64,000 bases of DNA from Corynebacterium stationis (GTDB lineage: Bacteria; Actinomycetota; Actinomycetes; Mycobacteriales; Mycobacteriaceae), in assembly GCF_001941345.1 (NCBI RefSeq), contig NZ_CP009251.1, positions 744,001-808,000 of the forward strand, given 5' to 3'. The stretch's first letter is position 1. Each line of letters starts with the position of its first letter. Shown here in pieces: positions 26,730 through 35,962 of the stretch. The notes under the pieces are model-generated. The model saw only the letters and a list, made by a program, of their open reading frames with translations. It had not been told where the DNA came from and did not search any database. The translations under genes and the position numbers were made by a program.

Positions 26730-27226
26730 CGCTCTATCAACACTCCATCCGAATCGGCATAAACCATGGCACCGGGGGTTACTTTAATACCCGAAATGTC
26801 TAGTGTAACCCCGACCTCCCCGGTGCGCTCTTTCTTACTGCGCTTCGGGTTCGAGCCCATCGCCAGCACACCCAGGTCGATTTCTGCTAGCTCCGCCCGG
26901 TCGCGAATCGCGCCGACGATGACTACGCCAGCCCAGCCGCTTTCCTGAAACATCTTCGCCATGTTGCCGCCCATCAGCGCGCAGGTGATTTTCTCTTGAC
27001 CATCAACCACCAGGACGCGACCTTTACCAGGCTGTTTCATCAGTTCTTTGAGCAGCTGGTTATCCTCATCGACGCGCACGGTCTCAGCTGGGCCAGAGAA
27101 ATGCTCAGTGCGGCCGAGGTTTTCGAAGTTCAATGGGAGAGAATCGACCTTTTCGCCCAGTTCATCATAGTTATCGCTTTCTTGTTGTGAGGGAAAGAAT
27201 GGAAGGGATGACGCCGCCATCGACAA
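26726..27226 (-). CDS. RraA-like protein (oxaloacetate decarboxylase/aldolase family)
   Basis: Protein of 166 aa of the RraA/HMG-aldolase family. The core GKGRVLVVDGQEKITCALMG in two parts (about 68-87), WAGVVIVGAIRDRAEL (about 98-113) and the C-terminal GAMVYADSDGVLI are diagnostic; GAIRD carries the arginine and aspartate used by the aldolases. Members either inhibit RNase E or cleave 4-hydroxy-2-oxo acids and decarboxylate oxaloacetate. The first 19 codons overlap the end of the aconitase homologue; the true start may be ATG 27226 or 27220, neither with a good ribosome-binding site. Operon context favours a metabolic role. Confidence 0.75.
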   Translation of the reverse strand: MSMAASSLPFFPSQQESDNYDELGEKVDSLPLNFENLGRTEHFSGPAETVRVDEDNQLLKELMKQPGKGRVLVVDGQEKITCALMGGNMAKMFQESGWAGVVIVGAIRDRAELAEIDLGVLAMGSNPKRSKKERTGEVGVTLDISGIKVTPGAMVYADSDGVLIER

Positions 27227-28889
27227 GCAATTGTGCTTCGTTGCCTGTTTCGACGGCCGCCGTGGCCTGGTAATTCACCGTCGAGCCATCAACCTTGGTG
27301 ACGGTGACCGGGACCTGGCACCGCGGGCTGACCTCGACAGCTTCGACGCGGATGCTGTCACCCGGTTCTAGGTCCACGAAGTCGCGGGGAATCTCCAGCG
27401 GCAAAATGCCCATGCCAATGAGGTTTGAGCGGTGAATGCGTTCATAGCTGGTGGCCAACACAGCACGAACCCCCAGCAAGCGCTGGACTTTTGCGGCCCA
27501 GTCGCGTGAAGAACCCATGCCGTAGCGGTCTCCTGCGACCACGACCACCGGCTGGTTTTCCTCCGCGTAGCGCCCGGCGGCATCCCACACCCGCATGAGA
27601 TCGCCACTCGGACTATGTACGGTCATCGCGACACCAGGGGCATCCGTCAAAGCGTTCTTCACAGCGCGCGAATAGAAGGCAGCGCGTGCCATGACCTCCC
27701 AGTTGCCCCGACGGGAGGCAAAAACATTCAGATCGTCGCGGTCCTCGCCGCGCTCGACGAGGAAGTCTGCGACGAAGGAGTCTTTCGGAATCGCGCTGGC
27801 AGGCGAGATGTGGTCGGTGGTGATGTCATCGCCAAGCACTAGCAGCGGATACGCGTCATAGGTGCCCAATAGCGACTGTTGGTCCAAGTCCGCGAAAGGC
27901 GGCGGGCGCAAAATCGTGGACTTCTCATCCCACGGAAACAGCGGGCCATCAGGAGCATCAATTTCATGCCAAAGTTTGTTGTTGGATGCCTCGTAGAAAT
28001 CGGTCCCGAAATCATCTGGCGCCATGGCCGTGGTGAAAGTTTCATCAATATCGTGCGGGCTGGGCCAAATCTCGTGCAGATAGACCGGATTGCCATCGTG
28101 GTCTGTGCCCAGAGGCTCGGACGAGATATCAATATCCGCCCTTCCTGCAAGGGCGAAAGCGATGACCGATGGTGGGGACATGAGGAAGCCATAATCCAAA
28201 TCGGGGTGCACGCGGCCGGGGAAGTTGCGATTGCCGGACAGCACTGCCACGGGCGTGCCTTCTTGCTGGGAAATCTCAGAAGTCAACGGGCCTGAGTTGC
28301 CGATACAGGTGGTGCAACCAAAGCCGACGATGTCGAAACCAATCGCAGACAGATCTTCCAATAGCCCGCCGCGCTCGAGATAGCTTGCCGCGGCAGGGGA
28401 GCCCGGTGCCAGCGAGGTCTTGACCCACTTCGGTGGAGTCAATCCTCTTGCCCGTGCATTGCGAGCAAGAAGTCCTGCGGTAATTAATAGGCGTGGGTCG
28501 GTGGTGTTGGTGCAGCTGGTGATAGATGCAATGGCCAACGGGAAGGCAGGTGACTCAGGCTCGGTTTCTGCCATTACTTCGGCAAGCGTATTGATTCCTT
28601 GCAAGTCCTGCGGGCGACGTGGACCGGCGGCAGACGGAAAGACCGTGGCGAGATCCAACTCTAAGGTCTGGTTGAAGGTAGGGTTTGCCTGCGGATCGAA
28701 CCACAAGTCAGCTTCCTTGTAATAGGAGCGCACGAAATCGATGTGCTCGGCGCTGCGGCCGGTCATCGCAAGATAGTCCATGCCGGCTTCATCGACAGGG
28801 AAGTACGCGGTGGTCGCACCAAACTCAGGAGCCATGTTTGCCACAACTGCGCGGTCGCCAACAATACTCCATCCTGGTTGGCTCCCCAA
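27171..28889 (-). pseudogene. N-terminally truncated aconitase-family hydratase
   Basis: The 572 codons match the last two thirds of AcnA/AcnD-type aconitases (normally about 890 aa). Homology begins abruptly at GDRAVVANMAPEFGATTAYF, which in intact proteins lies near residue 290-310. All three cluster cysteines survive (SITSCTNTTDPR and FGCTTCIGNSGPL), as does the swivel domain with YGMGSSRDWAAK. About 290 N-terminal residues, including part of the active site, are missing. The open frame reaches only to a TTG with no ribosome-binding site. Frame and motifs are otherwise intact, so the deletion looks recent. It overlaps the start of rraA. Function is presumably lost. Confidence 0.75.
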
Positions 28890-29005
28890 TCGCGATTGGT
28901 ATGTACTCGCTGATGGGCCTTGTCCTGGTCGCAGCGTTCGTGCGCCGCTTCCAGAACAAGCGCGCCGACGCGAAGCGCGAGAAAGAAGAAATGGCTAACG
29001 TTTAG
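28868..29005 (+). pseudogene. C-terminal remnant of an unknown membrane protein
   Basis: In the plus direction the last 45 codons before TAG 29005 encode a hydrophobic helix (GSPIAIGMYSLMGLVLVAAF) followed by a very basic tail ending KREKEEMANV. This looks like the end of a permease. It has no start of its own and abuts the truncated aconitase homologue head to head. I cannot name the family. Most simply it is what remains of a divergent gene after a deletion. Confidence 0.5.
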
Positions 29006-29011
29006 TTCTTG

Positions 29012-30391
29012 CTAGTTCGCAACAAAGTACATCTGCTTATTGACGAACTCATCCATCGCTAACGGACCCAACTCACGCCCGAAGCCAGAGCGTTTGACGC
29101 CACCGAAAGGTAGCTCAGCGCCCTCGCCTGCGGGCGTGTTTACATTTGCCATCCCGACCGCCAGTCGCTTTGCGATGGCTTCGGCGCGCTCCGAATCTTC
29201 AGAAAATACCGCCCCGCCCAAACCAAAGTGGCAATCATTCGCCAGCTCGAGCGCCTCTTCATCGCTTTCAACTTTGTATACGGCAGCGACTGGTCCAAAG
29301 AATTCCTCATAAAAAGAATCCGAGTCACGCGGAATCCCCGTGACGACAGCGGGGGAGAAGTACGCCGTATCGTCTGCGAGAGCCCCACCTGCATGCAACG
29401 TCGCGCCTTCTTGTAGTGCAATTCTCAATTGCTCATCCAGTCGCTCTGCTGCAGCACGCGACGACAACGGACCATAAACATGTGTGTCCGTCCCATCCAT
29501 TTCCTGCGGATCCACGGGCTTCATCTGCTGGGCAATCTCAACCAATTCCGCCACGAATTCATCGTAAACATCAGCCATGACGATAAGCCGCTTATTGGAA
29601 TTACACGCCTGGCCCGTGTTGTACATGCGAGTTTCCCACGCCAATCGCGCCGCAGCCTGCACGTCTTTCGTGTCGAGCACGATATACGGATCCGAACCTC
29701 CCAACTCTAATACTGCCTTCTTGAGATTCTTTCCCGCCTGCGCACCGATAATCGCCCCTGCGCGTTCAGAGCCCGTCAGAGAAACACCCTGGATGCGAGG
29801 GTTAGCAATCATGTCCGCAATCTGATCATGTGAAGCGAAGACGTTGTTATAAACCCCTTGCGGTAGACCCGCATCGCTTAAAATCTGCGAAATTGCCAGC
29901 GCCGACCGCGGGCAGATCTCCGCATGCTTCAAAATGATCGTATTGCCCAGCATGAGGTTCGGTGCAGCAAACCGTGCAACTTGGTAATACGGGAAATTCC
30001 ACGGCATCACACCCAACAGTGCGCCAATGGGCAAGCGATGAATCATCGCCCTGCCCGCAGAATTCGTCGGAATTTCCTGGTCAGCAGCAAAATTAGGCCC
30101 GTTATCCGCGTAGTATTTGAAAATTTCCGCCGCAAACTCGGCCTCTTCGATGCCTTCTACCAGCGGCTTTCCCATTTCCTCGGCGATGATTTCTGCGAGG
30201 TCGCGCTTCCTGGCATCGAAAAGATCTGCTGCCTTCGCCACCATCGCCGCACGCTTTTCGATGCCCGCCTGCCCCCACGACTTCGACGCCTCATCAGCGG
30301 TGATTACGGTATTTTCAATTTCTTCAGTAGTTGCAGTTGGGAAGGTTTCAATCGCTTCATCAGTAGTTGGGGTTTGCACTCTATAAGTCAC
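29012..30391 (-). CDS. NAD(P)-dependent succinate-semialdehyde-type dehydrogenase
   Basis: Aldehyde dehydrogenase of 459 aa. General base E229 in LELGGSDPYIV and nucleophile C263 in NTGQACNSNKRLIV are present, with cofactor loop MPWNFPYYQVARFAAPN. The unusual ILKHAEICPRSALAI in place of LKPSE is typical of the GabD1 branch of succinate-semialdehyde dehydrogenases. The open frame reaches 30466, but GTG 30391 with AAGGAG nine nt upstream is the better start. It could finish the GABA route begun by gabT 29 kb away, or oxidise 4-guanidinobutyraldehyde, the one step of the guanidino pathway with no enzyme in the cluster. Both are inferences. Confidence 0.8.
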   Translation of the reverse strand: MTYRVQTPTTDEAIETFPTATTEEIENTVITADEASKSWGQAGIEKRAAMVAKAADLFDARKRDLAEIIAEEMGKPLVEGIEEAEFAAEIFKYYADNGPNFAADQEIPTNSAGRAMIHRLPIGALLGVMPWNFPYYQVARFAAPNLMLGNTIILKHAEICPRSALAISQILSDAGLPQGVYNNVFASHDQIADMIANPRIQGVSLTGSERAGAIIGAQAGKNLKKAVLELGGSDPYIVLDTKDVQAAARLAWETRMYNTGQACNSNKRLIVMADVYDEFVAELVEIAQQMKPVDPQEMDGTDTHVYGPLSSRAAAERLDEQLRIALQEGATLHAGGALADDTAYFSPAVVTGIPRDSDSFYEEFFGPVAAVYKVESDEEALELANDCHFGLGGAVFSEDSERAEAIAKRLAVGMANVNTPAGEGAELPFGGVKRSGFGRELGPLAMDEFVNKQMYFVAN

Positions 30392-30562
30392 GGCCAAACA
30401 CTCCTTCGCATCGCCTGTTAGAGCCCATTGTGCCAAAGCAAACGGTGGCGTGCCGCAAGAACTCAAAACGTTGCCAATTCGTTACTTTGTTCGACTGGCG
30501 GGGTGGTGTCGGTTGTGTTTATTATGGTGATAGAAAATGAGTTCGATACAAGTGAGAGTGTA

Positions 30563-32182
30563 ATGAGCCGCCCCTTCTATGCAGTTAATAACCCTAATAA
30601 ACCGTTAGCCAGACTTTATTCCACAGCCCGTTGTGCAGAATTTAACGCCTGGATGCAGTTAATTCCTGCGTTCGAAGAAGATTTCGATTTGACAAGTGAA
30701 GAGTGCGCCCGTCATTATGGACAAAGTGCTCATAAGGTGGGGCAGATTTTCCTCGCATTACAACGAGTTATCTTTGAGCTTCCCAAGCTGCATGCCGTGC
30801 TCCAAGACCATTGGCATTTAGATTTTCCACGCATCATCGCCATCGATGCAGCATTATCAAAACTAGGACCACATCCCGATTCCGAAGTAATTGAAGAACT
30901 CGACGAGAAAATCGCCGAGTTTCTAACACCACGAGTTGTAAATCAACACCTTCCATCTTCCAACCGCATCGGTCGGCGCGTACGGGAGATGGTTCATGAA
31001 TACGATGACCGCGTACCGGTAACGGACCCGCGGCCGCAGCGCAGAATGGTTAAGACAAAGTTGACCGCGAACTCTTCGTCGTTAGCTGTGGAAGCTCCAC
31101 ACGAAGATATTCAAAAAGCCGAAGACTGCATGAAAGCCACCGCAGATGCGCTGGGGGTTTCTCGTGCGGAGGCTATGTTGCAGGTATTAACCGGCGAATA
31201 TGAAAGTAGAAAAGCTGAAACTAAGCTGGTGCTCTTTTCTCCGAAAGGTATTGAAGGAGCACCCGCTTATCTCCAAGGCTTCGGGTGGGTGGGCCCTGAG
31301 ACCGTCGAGCGGCTGCGCGAAGGCGCTACCGTTATCGATGCCGATGAGGTAGCGAATGCAGAAACCGCCAGCTACAAACCCACCGATGCGATACGCGCTT
31401 TCGTGGAAGGACGCGACGGGACGTGTCGTTGGCCAGGCTGTAGTGTTCCAGCGCAAAATTGCCAGCTCGACCATCGCCACAATTTCGACGAAGGTGGTCC
31501 CACGTCGCCTTCGAATCTATTCGCACTCTGCCAGCATCATCACAACGTCAAAACCGATACCCGCGCAATGTACATCGTGGACCCTATCTCCGATGTCATC
31601 TACTGGCTTTTCGAAGACGGTACCTGGGTTTCTGATACCGCGGAGGAAGGTCCAATCGGACAGGGCTCCAAGCGGTGGATGCAAACCTATGGCCAGAAGT
31701 TGGTAAAACGCCGTCAAAATGCGCAAGAAAAGGCGCATGAGCTTGCCGATGAAATTGATGACTACTACCGCGAACGCGCCAAGCAAGACCAACTGGAACA
31801 AGAACAACGAGACATCATCGATGAGCTGTGGGTAGATGACATCAAACTACTGCGCGCGATGCTGGGGCAAGGGGAGTTCTCTGGTGAGATTCCACTTCCT
31901 GGTCACCTTAACGTCTTTCTAATTTTGGAAGCGGCGCAAAGGTTGGGTCTTGATTTTGAAGCTGCCGATGAAGTGGCGCCATGGGTTCGTGTTCATAAGA
32001 AGATTGTCGAGCATGAACGCCAAGAAAATGAGCGCAAGATTCTAGAAGAAGCCGAAGCGATGGCTCACGAGTTGGCCTTAAAGATTCTCAAGGAAAAAGA
32101 AAACGAGGAGAGAGGCGAAAACGACGAGGCCGAAGAAGAATTGGTGAAGGTTCCGCAGAATCCGGAAGACCCACCGTTCTAA
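30563..32182 (+). CDS. DUF222/13E12-type HNH endonuclease-domain protein
   Basis: Protein of about 539 aa. The N-terminal half is helical (DUF222-like); the HNH nuclease fold at about residues 288-330 includes CRWPGCSVPAQNCQLDH, then NFDEGGPTSPSN and LCQHHHNVK. The C-terminal 150 residues are highly charged and probably coiled-coil. This is a multicopy family in Corynebacterium and Mycobacterium (REP13E12-related), of unknown function, perhaps tied to mobile DNA. The frame is open back to 30428 but ATG 30563 with GAGAG upstream is the more credible start. No inverted repeats or transposase were seen beside it. Confidence 0.75.
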   Translation: MSRPFYAVNNPNKPLARLYSTARCAEFNAWMQLIPAFEEDFDLTSEECARHYGQSAHKVGQIFLALQRVIFELPKLHAVLQDHWHLDFPRIIAIDAALSKLGPHPDSEVIEELDEKIAEFLTPRVVNQHLPSSNRIGRRVREMVHEYDDRVPVTDPRPQRRMVKTKLTANSSSLAVEAPHEDIQKAEDCMKATADALGVSRAEAMLQVLTGEYESRKAETKLVLFSPKGIEGAPAYLQGFGWVGPETVERLREGATVIDADEVANAETASYKPTDAIRAFVEGRDGTCRWPGCSVPAQNCQLDHRHNFDEGGPTSPSNLFALCQHHHNVKTDTRAMYIVDPISDVIYWLFEDGTWVSDTAEEGPIGQGSKRWMQTYGQKLVKRRQNAQEKAHELADEIDDYYRERAKQDQLEQEQRDIIDELWVDDIKLLRAMLGQGEFSGEIPLPGHLNVFLILEAAQRLGLDFEAADEVAPWVRVHKKIVEHERQENERKILEEAEAMAHELALKILKEKENEERGENDEAEEELVKVPQNPEDPPF

Positions 32183-32202
32183 GAAATACGTAAAGGTGGA
32201 TA

Positions 32203-32742
32203 ATGGAGAACATGAATCAACGGTCTTTAGTATCGCGCTACGTCGTTCTCATGGGAGTTTCGGGTTCCGGAAAATCTTCCGTGGGAGAAAAGTTGAGCCC
32301 TTTGGTGGGCCTGCCTTATAAAGACGGTGATGATATGCATCCGCAATCAAATATCGACAAAATGGAATCAGGCACCCCGCTTAATGATGAAGACAGGGCG
32401 CCGTGGTTGAAAAATATTGGTGAGGAACTCGCAGCCTCGGATGGTTTGATGATTGGGTGCAGTGCATTGAAGCGCTCCTACCGCGATCTAATCCGCAGCT
32501 ACTGCCCGGAGGCAGTATTCGTACATCTGGCGGGAGACTTTGAGCTGCTCAGCGAACGTATGAAAGTGCGCACCGGCCACTTCATGCCGGCGTCGCTGCT
32601 GAAGTCTCAGTTTGAAACTTTGGAGCAGCTGGAGCCGGATGAAAAAGGCGTTGTGATTGATATTGCGCCTTCAAAGGAAGAGGTTGTGCAAGCCGCTGCT
32701 AACTACTTGGCAGGATCGCCCACAGAATCAGGACGACGATAA
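32203..32742 (+). CDS. gntK: gluconate kinase
   Basis: Cytosolic kinase of 179 aa phosphorylating gluconate to 6-phosphogluconate for the pentose phosphate pathway. The Walker A motif is MGVSGSGKSS at about 17-26; DGDDMHPQSNIDKM follows and is characteristic of GntK, as is CSALKRSYRD. Length is typical. The 3' end overlaps the convergent gluconate permease gene by 44 bp, so the two are paired tail to tail. Confidence 0.9.
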   Translation: MENMNQRSLVSRYVVLMGVSGSGKSSVGEKLSPLVGLPYKDGDDMHPQSNIDKMESGTPLNDEDRAPWLKNIGEELAASDGLMIGCSALKRSYRDLIRSYCPEAVFVHLAGDFELLSERMKVRTGHFMPASLLKSQFETLEQLEPDEKGVVIDIAPSKEEVVQAAANYLAGSPTESGRR

Positions 32743-34078
32743 AACCGATTACGGAAATAAAGACCTGGTTTAAGGTCCAAGTGCGCAAGGTTGTGGAGAC
32801 ATCCATGCCCATGAGTCGGCCGACCAGCCAGAAACCGGAGTCGTTGACTAGGGAGGAGAATACGGAACCGGCGGCAGTGGCCAGAACCAACAGCGCGAGC
32901 TGAATCTCGTTCATGTTAGCGGCTTCAACGGCTGGGGCCATGAGTGCAGCAGCGGTGGTCAATGCAACCGTTGCGGAGCCTTGTGCCACGCGCAGGGCTG
33001 CAGCGACGAGGTATGCCGCGAAGATGACGGGGATGCCAAGGTCTGACATGGAATCAGCAAGCGCATCGCCGATACCGGAGGTGCGAAGGACACCACCGAA
33101 CATGCCGCCGGCACCAGTAATCAGGATGACGGAACAGATTGGGCCCAAAGCGCCATCCATGAGCTTTTCGATGTTTTCGCGATCCTTCGGGCCAAGCACC
33201 GCCATGGCGATGATCAAAGTCAGAAGCAAAGCGATCGGGGTTTGACCGATGAAGGTGAGGATTTCTGCAAAGGTGTCTGTGGCATCGATCGTGCCAGCAA
33301 CCGAAAGAGTGTTGACACCGGTGTTGCAGAAGATGAGCAGCATCGGCAGCATCATGACGCTGATGACCTTCAGCGGCGAGGCAGCGGTCGCGGGGTCGTG
33401 GTCGCTTTGCTCACCGAGCAGGGCATCGCTGACTTTGAAGGTGAATTTCTTACCGAGGAAGAGACCCCATAAGTAGCCGGAGACGTACCAGGTTGGTAGC
33501 GCAACGATGAGCCCTAGGCCGAGGATGTAGCCGATATCAGCGCTGAAGAATTCAGCAGCGGCAACAGGTCCTGGGTGCGGCGGCAAAAATACGTGCATGA
33601 CTGAGAATGCACCGGCAGCGGGCATGCCGTAGGCAAGGACTGGTCCATCGAGGCGTCGCGCGACCGCGAAGATGACCGGGAGCATGACGATGAGCCCGGC
33701 GTCGAAGAAGATTGGAAAACCCATGATCAAAGACGCGATACCCAGTGCGAGCGGGGCGCGTTTGGCGCCGAAGGCGTTGACGAGGGCATCGGCGAGCGAT
33801 TGTGCACCGCCGGAAGCTTCAACCAGTCTGCCGATCATGGCGCCAAGGCCCACGAGCAAAGCAACTGAGGCGATGGTTGAGCCAAAGCCATCAATCATGG
33901 TGGGCACAACACCGGCGATGGGGATGCCTGCAGCGATAGCTGTAAGCGCCGAGACGATGATGAGCGTGACAAATGCGTGGATTCGGAACTTGATGACAAG
34001 TAACAAAATCAGCACGATGGCTGCTAGCGCGATTCCGAGCAGGGGTCCTGCGGACATGGTGGGTTCCCAGGTCTCCAT
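32699..34078 (-). CDS. gntP: gluconate:proton symporter
   Basis: Membrane protein of 459 aa with about 12 hydrophobic segments and GntP-family motifs: FGSTIASVALLVGLGAMIG, FFDAGLIVMLPV and FLPPHPGPVAAAEFF. It brings in gluconate for the adjacent kinase. The start at 34078 has AAGGAG six nt upstream. The terminal 44 bp overlap gntK on the other strand, so antisense interference between the two transcripts is possible. Confidence 0.88.
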   Translation of the reverse strand: METWEPTMSAGPLLGIALAAIVLILLLVIKFRIHAFVTLIIVSALTAIAAGIPIAGVVPTMIDGFGSTIASVALLVGLGAMIGRLVEASGGAQSLADALVNAFGAKRAPLALGIASLIMGFPIFFDAGLIVMLPVIFAVARRLDGPVLAYGMPAAGAFSVMHVFLPPHPGPVAAAEFFSADIGYILGLGLIVALPTWYVSGYLWGLFLGKKFTFKVSDALLGEQSDHDPATAASPLKVISVMMLPMLLIFCNTGVNTLSVAGTIDATDTFAEILTFIGQTPIALLLTLIIAMAVLGPKDRENIEKLMDGALGPICSVILITGAGGMFGGVLRTSGIGDALADSMSDLGIPVIFAAYLVAAALRVAQGSATVALTTAAALMAPAVEAANMNEIQLALLVLATAAGSVFSSLVNDSGFWLVGRLMGMDVSTTLRTWTLNQVFISVIGFIVVLILWAILPSS

Positions 34079-34139
34079 ATAGTTCTCCTTATCTAAATGT
34101 TTCCCTGAGAATACACCGTGAGCGTTGTAGCATTAGAAT

Positions 34140-34481
34140 ATGAAATTTTGGGAGGAAGGCAAAGACCCAGATCCACGCTTCACCTTGGCGAATGAGCGCA
34201 CATTTTTGGCGTGGATCCGGTCGTCTTTGGCCTTTCTAGCTGGTGGTATCGCGATTGAGATTTTTAATATCGAAGGCGTACCTGCCTGGATTAACTCGAC
34301 AGTTTCATTCGTGGTGATTGTTACCGCAGCATTAGTAGCTGTTGGAGCAGCTTTTCGATGGGCCAAGGTTGAGCGCGCCATGCGAACCGGCAAGCCGATG
34401 CCTGCTCCAAGGCTAGTGCCAGTTTTGTCGGCTGCGGCGGCGATAGGCTGCGTCTTTGGTCTTGTGGTGATTTTGCTGTGA
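34140..34481 (+). CDS. DUF202 (YidH-family) membrane protein
   Basis: Small membrane protein of 113 aa with three predicted helices and the DUF202 signature DPRFTLANERTFLAWIRSSL at about 10-29. Function unknown. It is divergent from gntP and followed, with 4-bp overlap, by a second DUF202 gene, so the two products may form a complex. Confidence 0.8.
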   Translation: MKFWEEGKDPDPRFTLANERTFLAWIRSSLAFLAGGIAIEIFNIEGVPAWINSTVSFVVIVTAALVAVGAAFRWAKVERAMRTGKPMPAPRLVPVLSAAAAIGCVFGLVVILL

Positions 34482-34804
34482 AAAATATGATGCGGCACCC
34501 CGATCCAGGTTTGCAACCAGAGCGCACCGTTATGGCCTGGACACGTACGTTGGTCTCATTCCTGGTGGTCGCGGGGTTAAGCATGCGTGTGTCAGCATCA
34601 ATCCATGATGCAGCCTTTATTGTGATCACGGTTATCGCCGGAATTGCAGCGCTAAATATTGCGGTGCGCCAATCTGGGCGTTATCGGCGCACTAATGATG
34701 GACTGGTGCAGGAAAAAGTTAAACCTCAGGCGACATCTGTCATCGTCATGTCTGCGGCAGTGGCTCTTTTGGCTCTTGTCGTCTTGGCGATGAGGCTGAT
34801 CTAA
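34478..34804 (+). CDS. second DUF202-family membrane protein
   Basis: Small membrane protein of 108 aa with three predicted helices. The signature [20 protein letters not shown] near the N-terminus is a variant of that in the gene before it. GTG start overlapping the previous stop by 4 bp. Tandem, translationally coupled DUF202 pairs are common in actinobacteria; function unknown. Confidence 0.78.
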   Translation: MKNMMRHPDPGLQPERTVMAWTRTLVSFLVVAGLSMRVSASIHDAAFIVITVIAGIAALNIAVRQSGRYRRTNDGLVQEKVKPQATSVIVMSAAVALLALVVLAMRLI

Positions 34805-34829
34805 AGCAGCACAGTTAAGGTTAGGGACT

Positions 34830-35438
34830 ATGAATAAAATCGGCATCATGGGTGGAACCTTCGACCCGATCCACCACGGCCACTTGGTGGCAGCCAGTGA
34901 GGCTGCATATCGCTTTGACTTGGATAAGGTCATCTTCGTGCCCACGGGGCAGCCGTGGCAAAAGGCAGACCGTGATGTCACGGATGCGGAGCATCGCTAT
35001 TTGATGACGATGGTGGCAACGGCCTCCAACCCCCGGTTCACGGTATCAAGGGTGGATATTGACCGCGTGGGGCCGACATATACCATCGATACGCTGCGCG
35101 ATATCCGCGAGTTTTACCCAGAGGCAGAGTTGTACTTTATTACTGGGGCGGATGCGCTAGCTTCGATTATGTCGTGGCGCGATTGGGAAGAGATGCTGGA
35201 TATGGCGCACTTTGTTGGTGTGACCCGCCCTGGCTATCCGTTGACGCGCGACATGGTGCCGGAAGGTCAGCGCGATAATATTGAGCTGATTGATATCCCC
35301 GCGATGGCTATTTCCTCGACGGATTGCCGTGAACGTGCCCGGGGTGGGGAACCAGTGTGGTACTTGGTGCCGGACGGGGTAGTGCAGTATATTGCGAAAA
35401 ATCACCTGTATAGCCCAAATGAAGGTAAAGCGCTGTAG
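34830..35438 (+). CDS. nadD: nicotinate-nucleotide adenylyltransferase
   Basis: Cytosolic enzyme of 202 aa that joins nicotinate mononucleotide and ATP to deamido-NAD. The nucleotidyltransferase motif [12 protein letters not shown] (about 7-18), [10 protein letters not shown] and the C-terminal [13 protein letters not shown] are all present. It starts the conserved nadD-rsfS block. The ATG is preceded by AAGGTTAGGGA. Confidence 0.93.
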   Translation: MNKIGIMGGTFDPIHHGHLVAASEAAYRFDLDKVIFVPTGQPWQKADRDVTDAEHRYLMTMVATASNPRFTVSRVDIDRVGPTYTIDTLRDIREFYPEAELYFITGADALASIMSWRDWEEMLDMAHFVGVTRPGYPLTRDMVPEGQRDNIELIDIPAMAISSTDCRERARGGEPVWYLVPDGVVQYIAKNHLYSPNEGKAL

Positions 35439-35489
35439 ATCGCTGTAAAGTTATTACCTGCTATACATATCGAAAAGTAAAGGATATTT

Positions 35490-35951
35490 GTGAGTATTAC
35501 TGACGCAGCCCGCCGGATGGCGGAGTTGGCAGCGCATGCTGCTGATGAAAAGTCCGCCAGCAACATCGCTGTTTTTGATGTCTCTGACGTTTTGGCTATC
35601 ACGGAACTTTTCGTCATCGCGTCTGCAGACAATGAGCGCCAGGTGCGTTCCATTGTTGAAGAGGTAGAAGATGCTTTGACGGCCGAAGGTTTCGAGCCGA
35701 AGCGTCGCGAAGGCGTGCGGGAAAACCGCTGGGTATTGCTGGATTACGGCTTTACCATTGTTCATGTTCAGCGCGAGCAGGAACGCGAGTACTACGGACT
35801 GGACCGTCTCTACCATGACTGCCCGCTCATTGAGATTGAAGGCATTGAACCGGCAACGCGTCCGGGTACGTGGGATAATATCCGCGATGCCCAGTCAATC
35901 GATGACATTCCTCTGGCTGAAAAAGAGCCGGAAGAAGACGAAGAGTACTAG
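35490..35951 (+). CDS. rsfS: ribosomal silencing factor RsfS
   Basis: Protein of 153 aa (DUF143/Iojap family) that binds L14 and blocks subunit joining. DVSDVLAITELFVIASADNE and the conserved RREGVRENRWVLLDYGFTIVH in parts identify it; the usual length is about 110-150 aa, and the acidic tail is a coryneform trait. GTG start at 35490 behind TAAAGGATATTT. Follows nadD as in most actinobacteria. Confidence 0.92.
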   Translation: MSITDAARRMAELAAHAADEKSASNIAVFDVSDVLAITELFVIASADNERQVRSIVEEVEDALTAEGFEPKRREGVRENRWVLLDYGFTIVHVQREQEREYYGLDRLYHDCPLIEIEGIEPATRPGTWDNIRDAQSIDDIPLAEKEPEEDEEY

Positions 35952-35962
35952 GCTAATTTTTC

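Noticed and set aside
30563..32182. Group II intron or homing endonuclease
   Set aside because: The HNH domain is in a DUF222-type protein with no intron structure, interrupted gene or flanking repeats.
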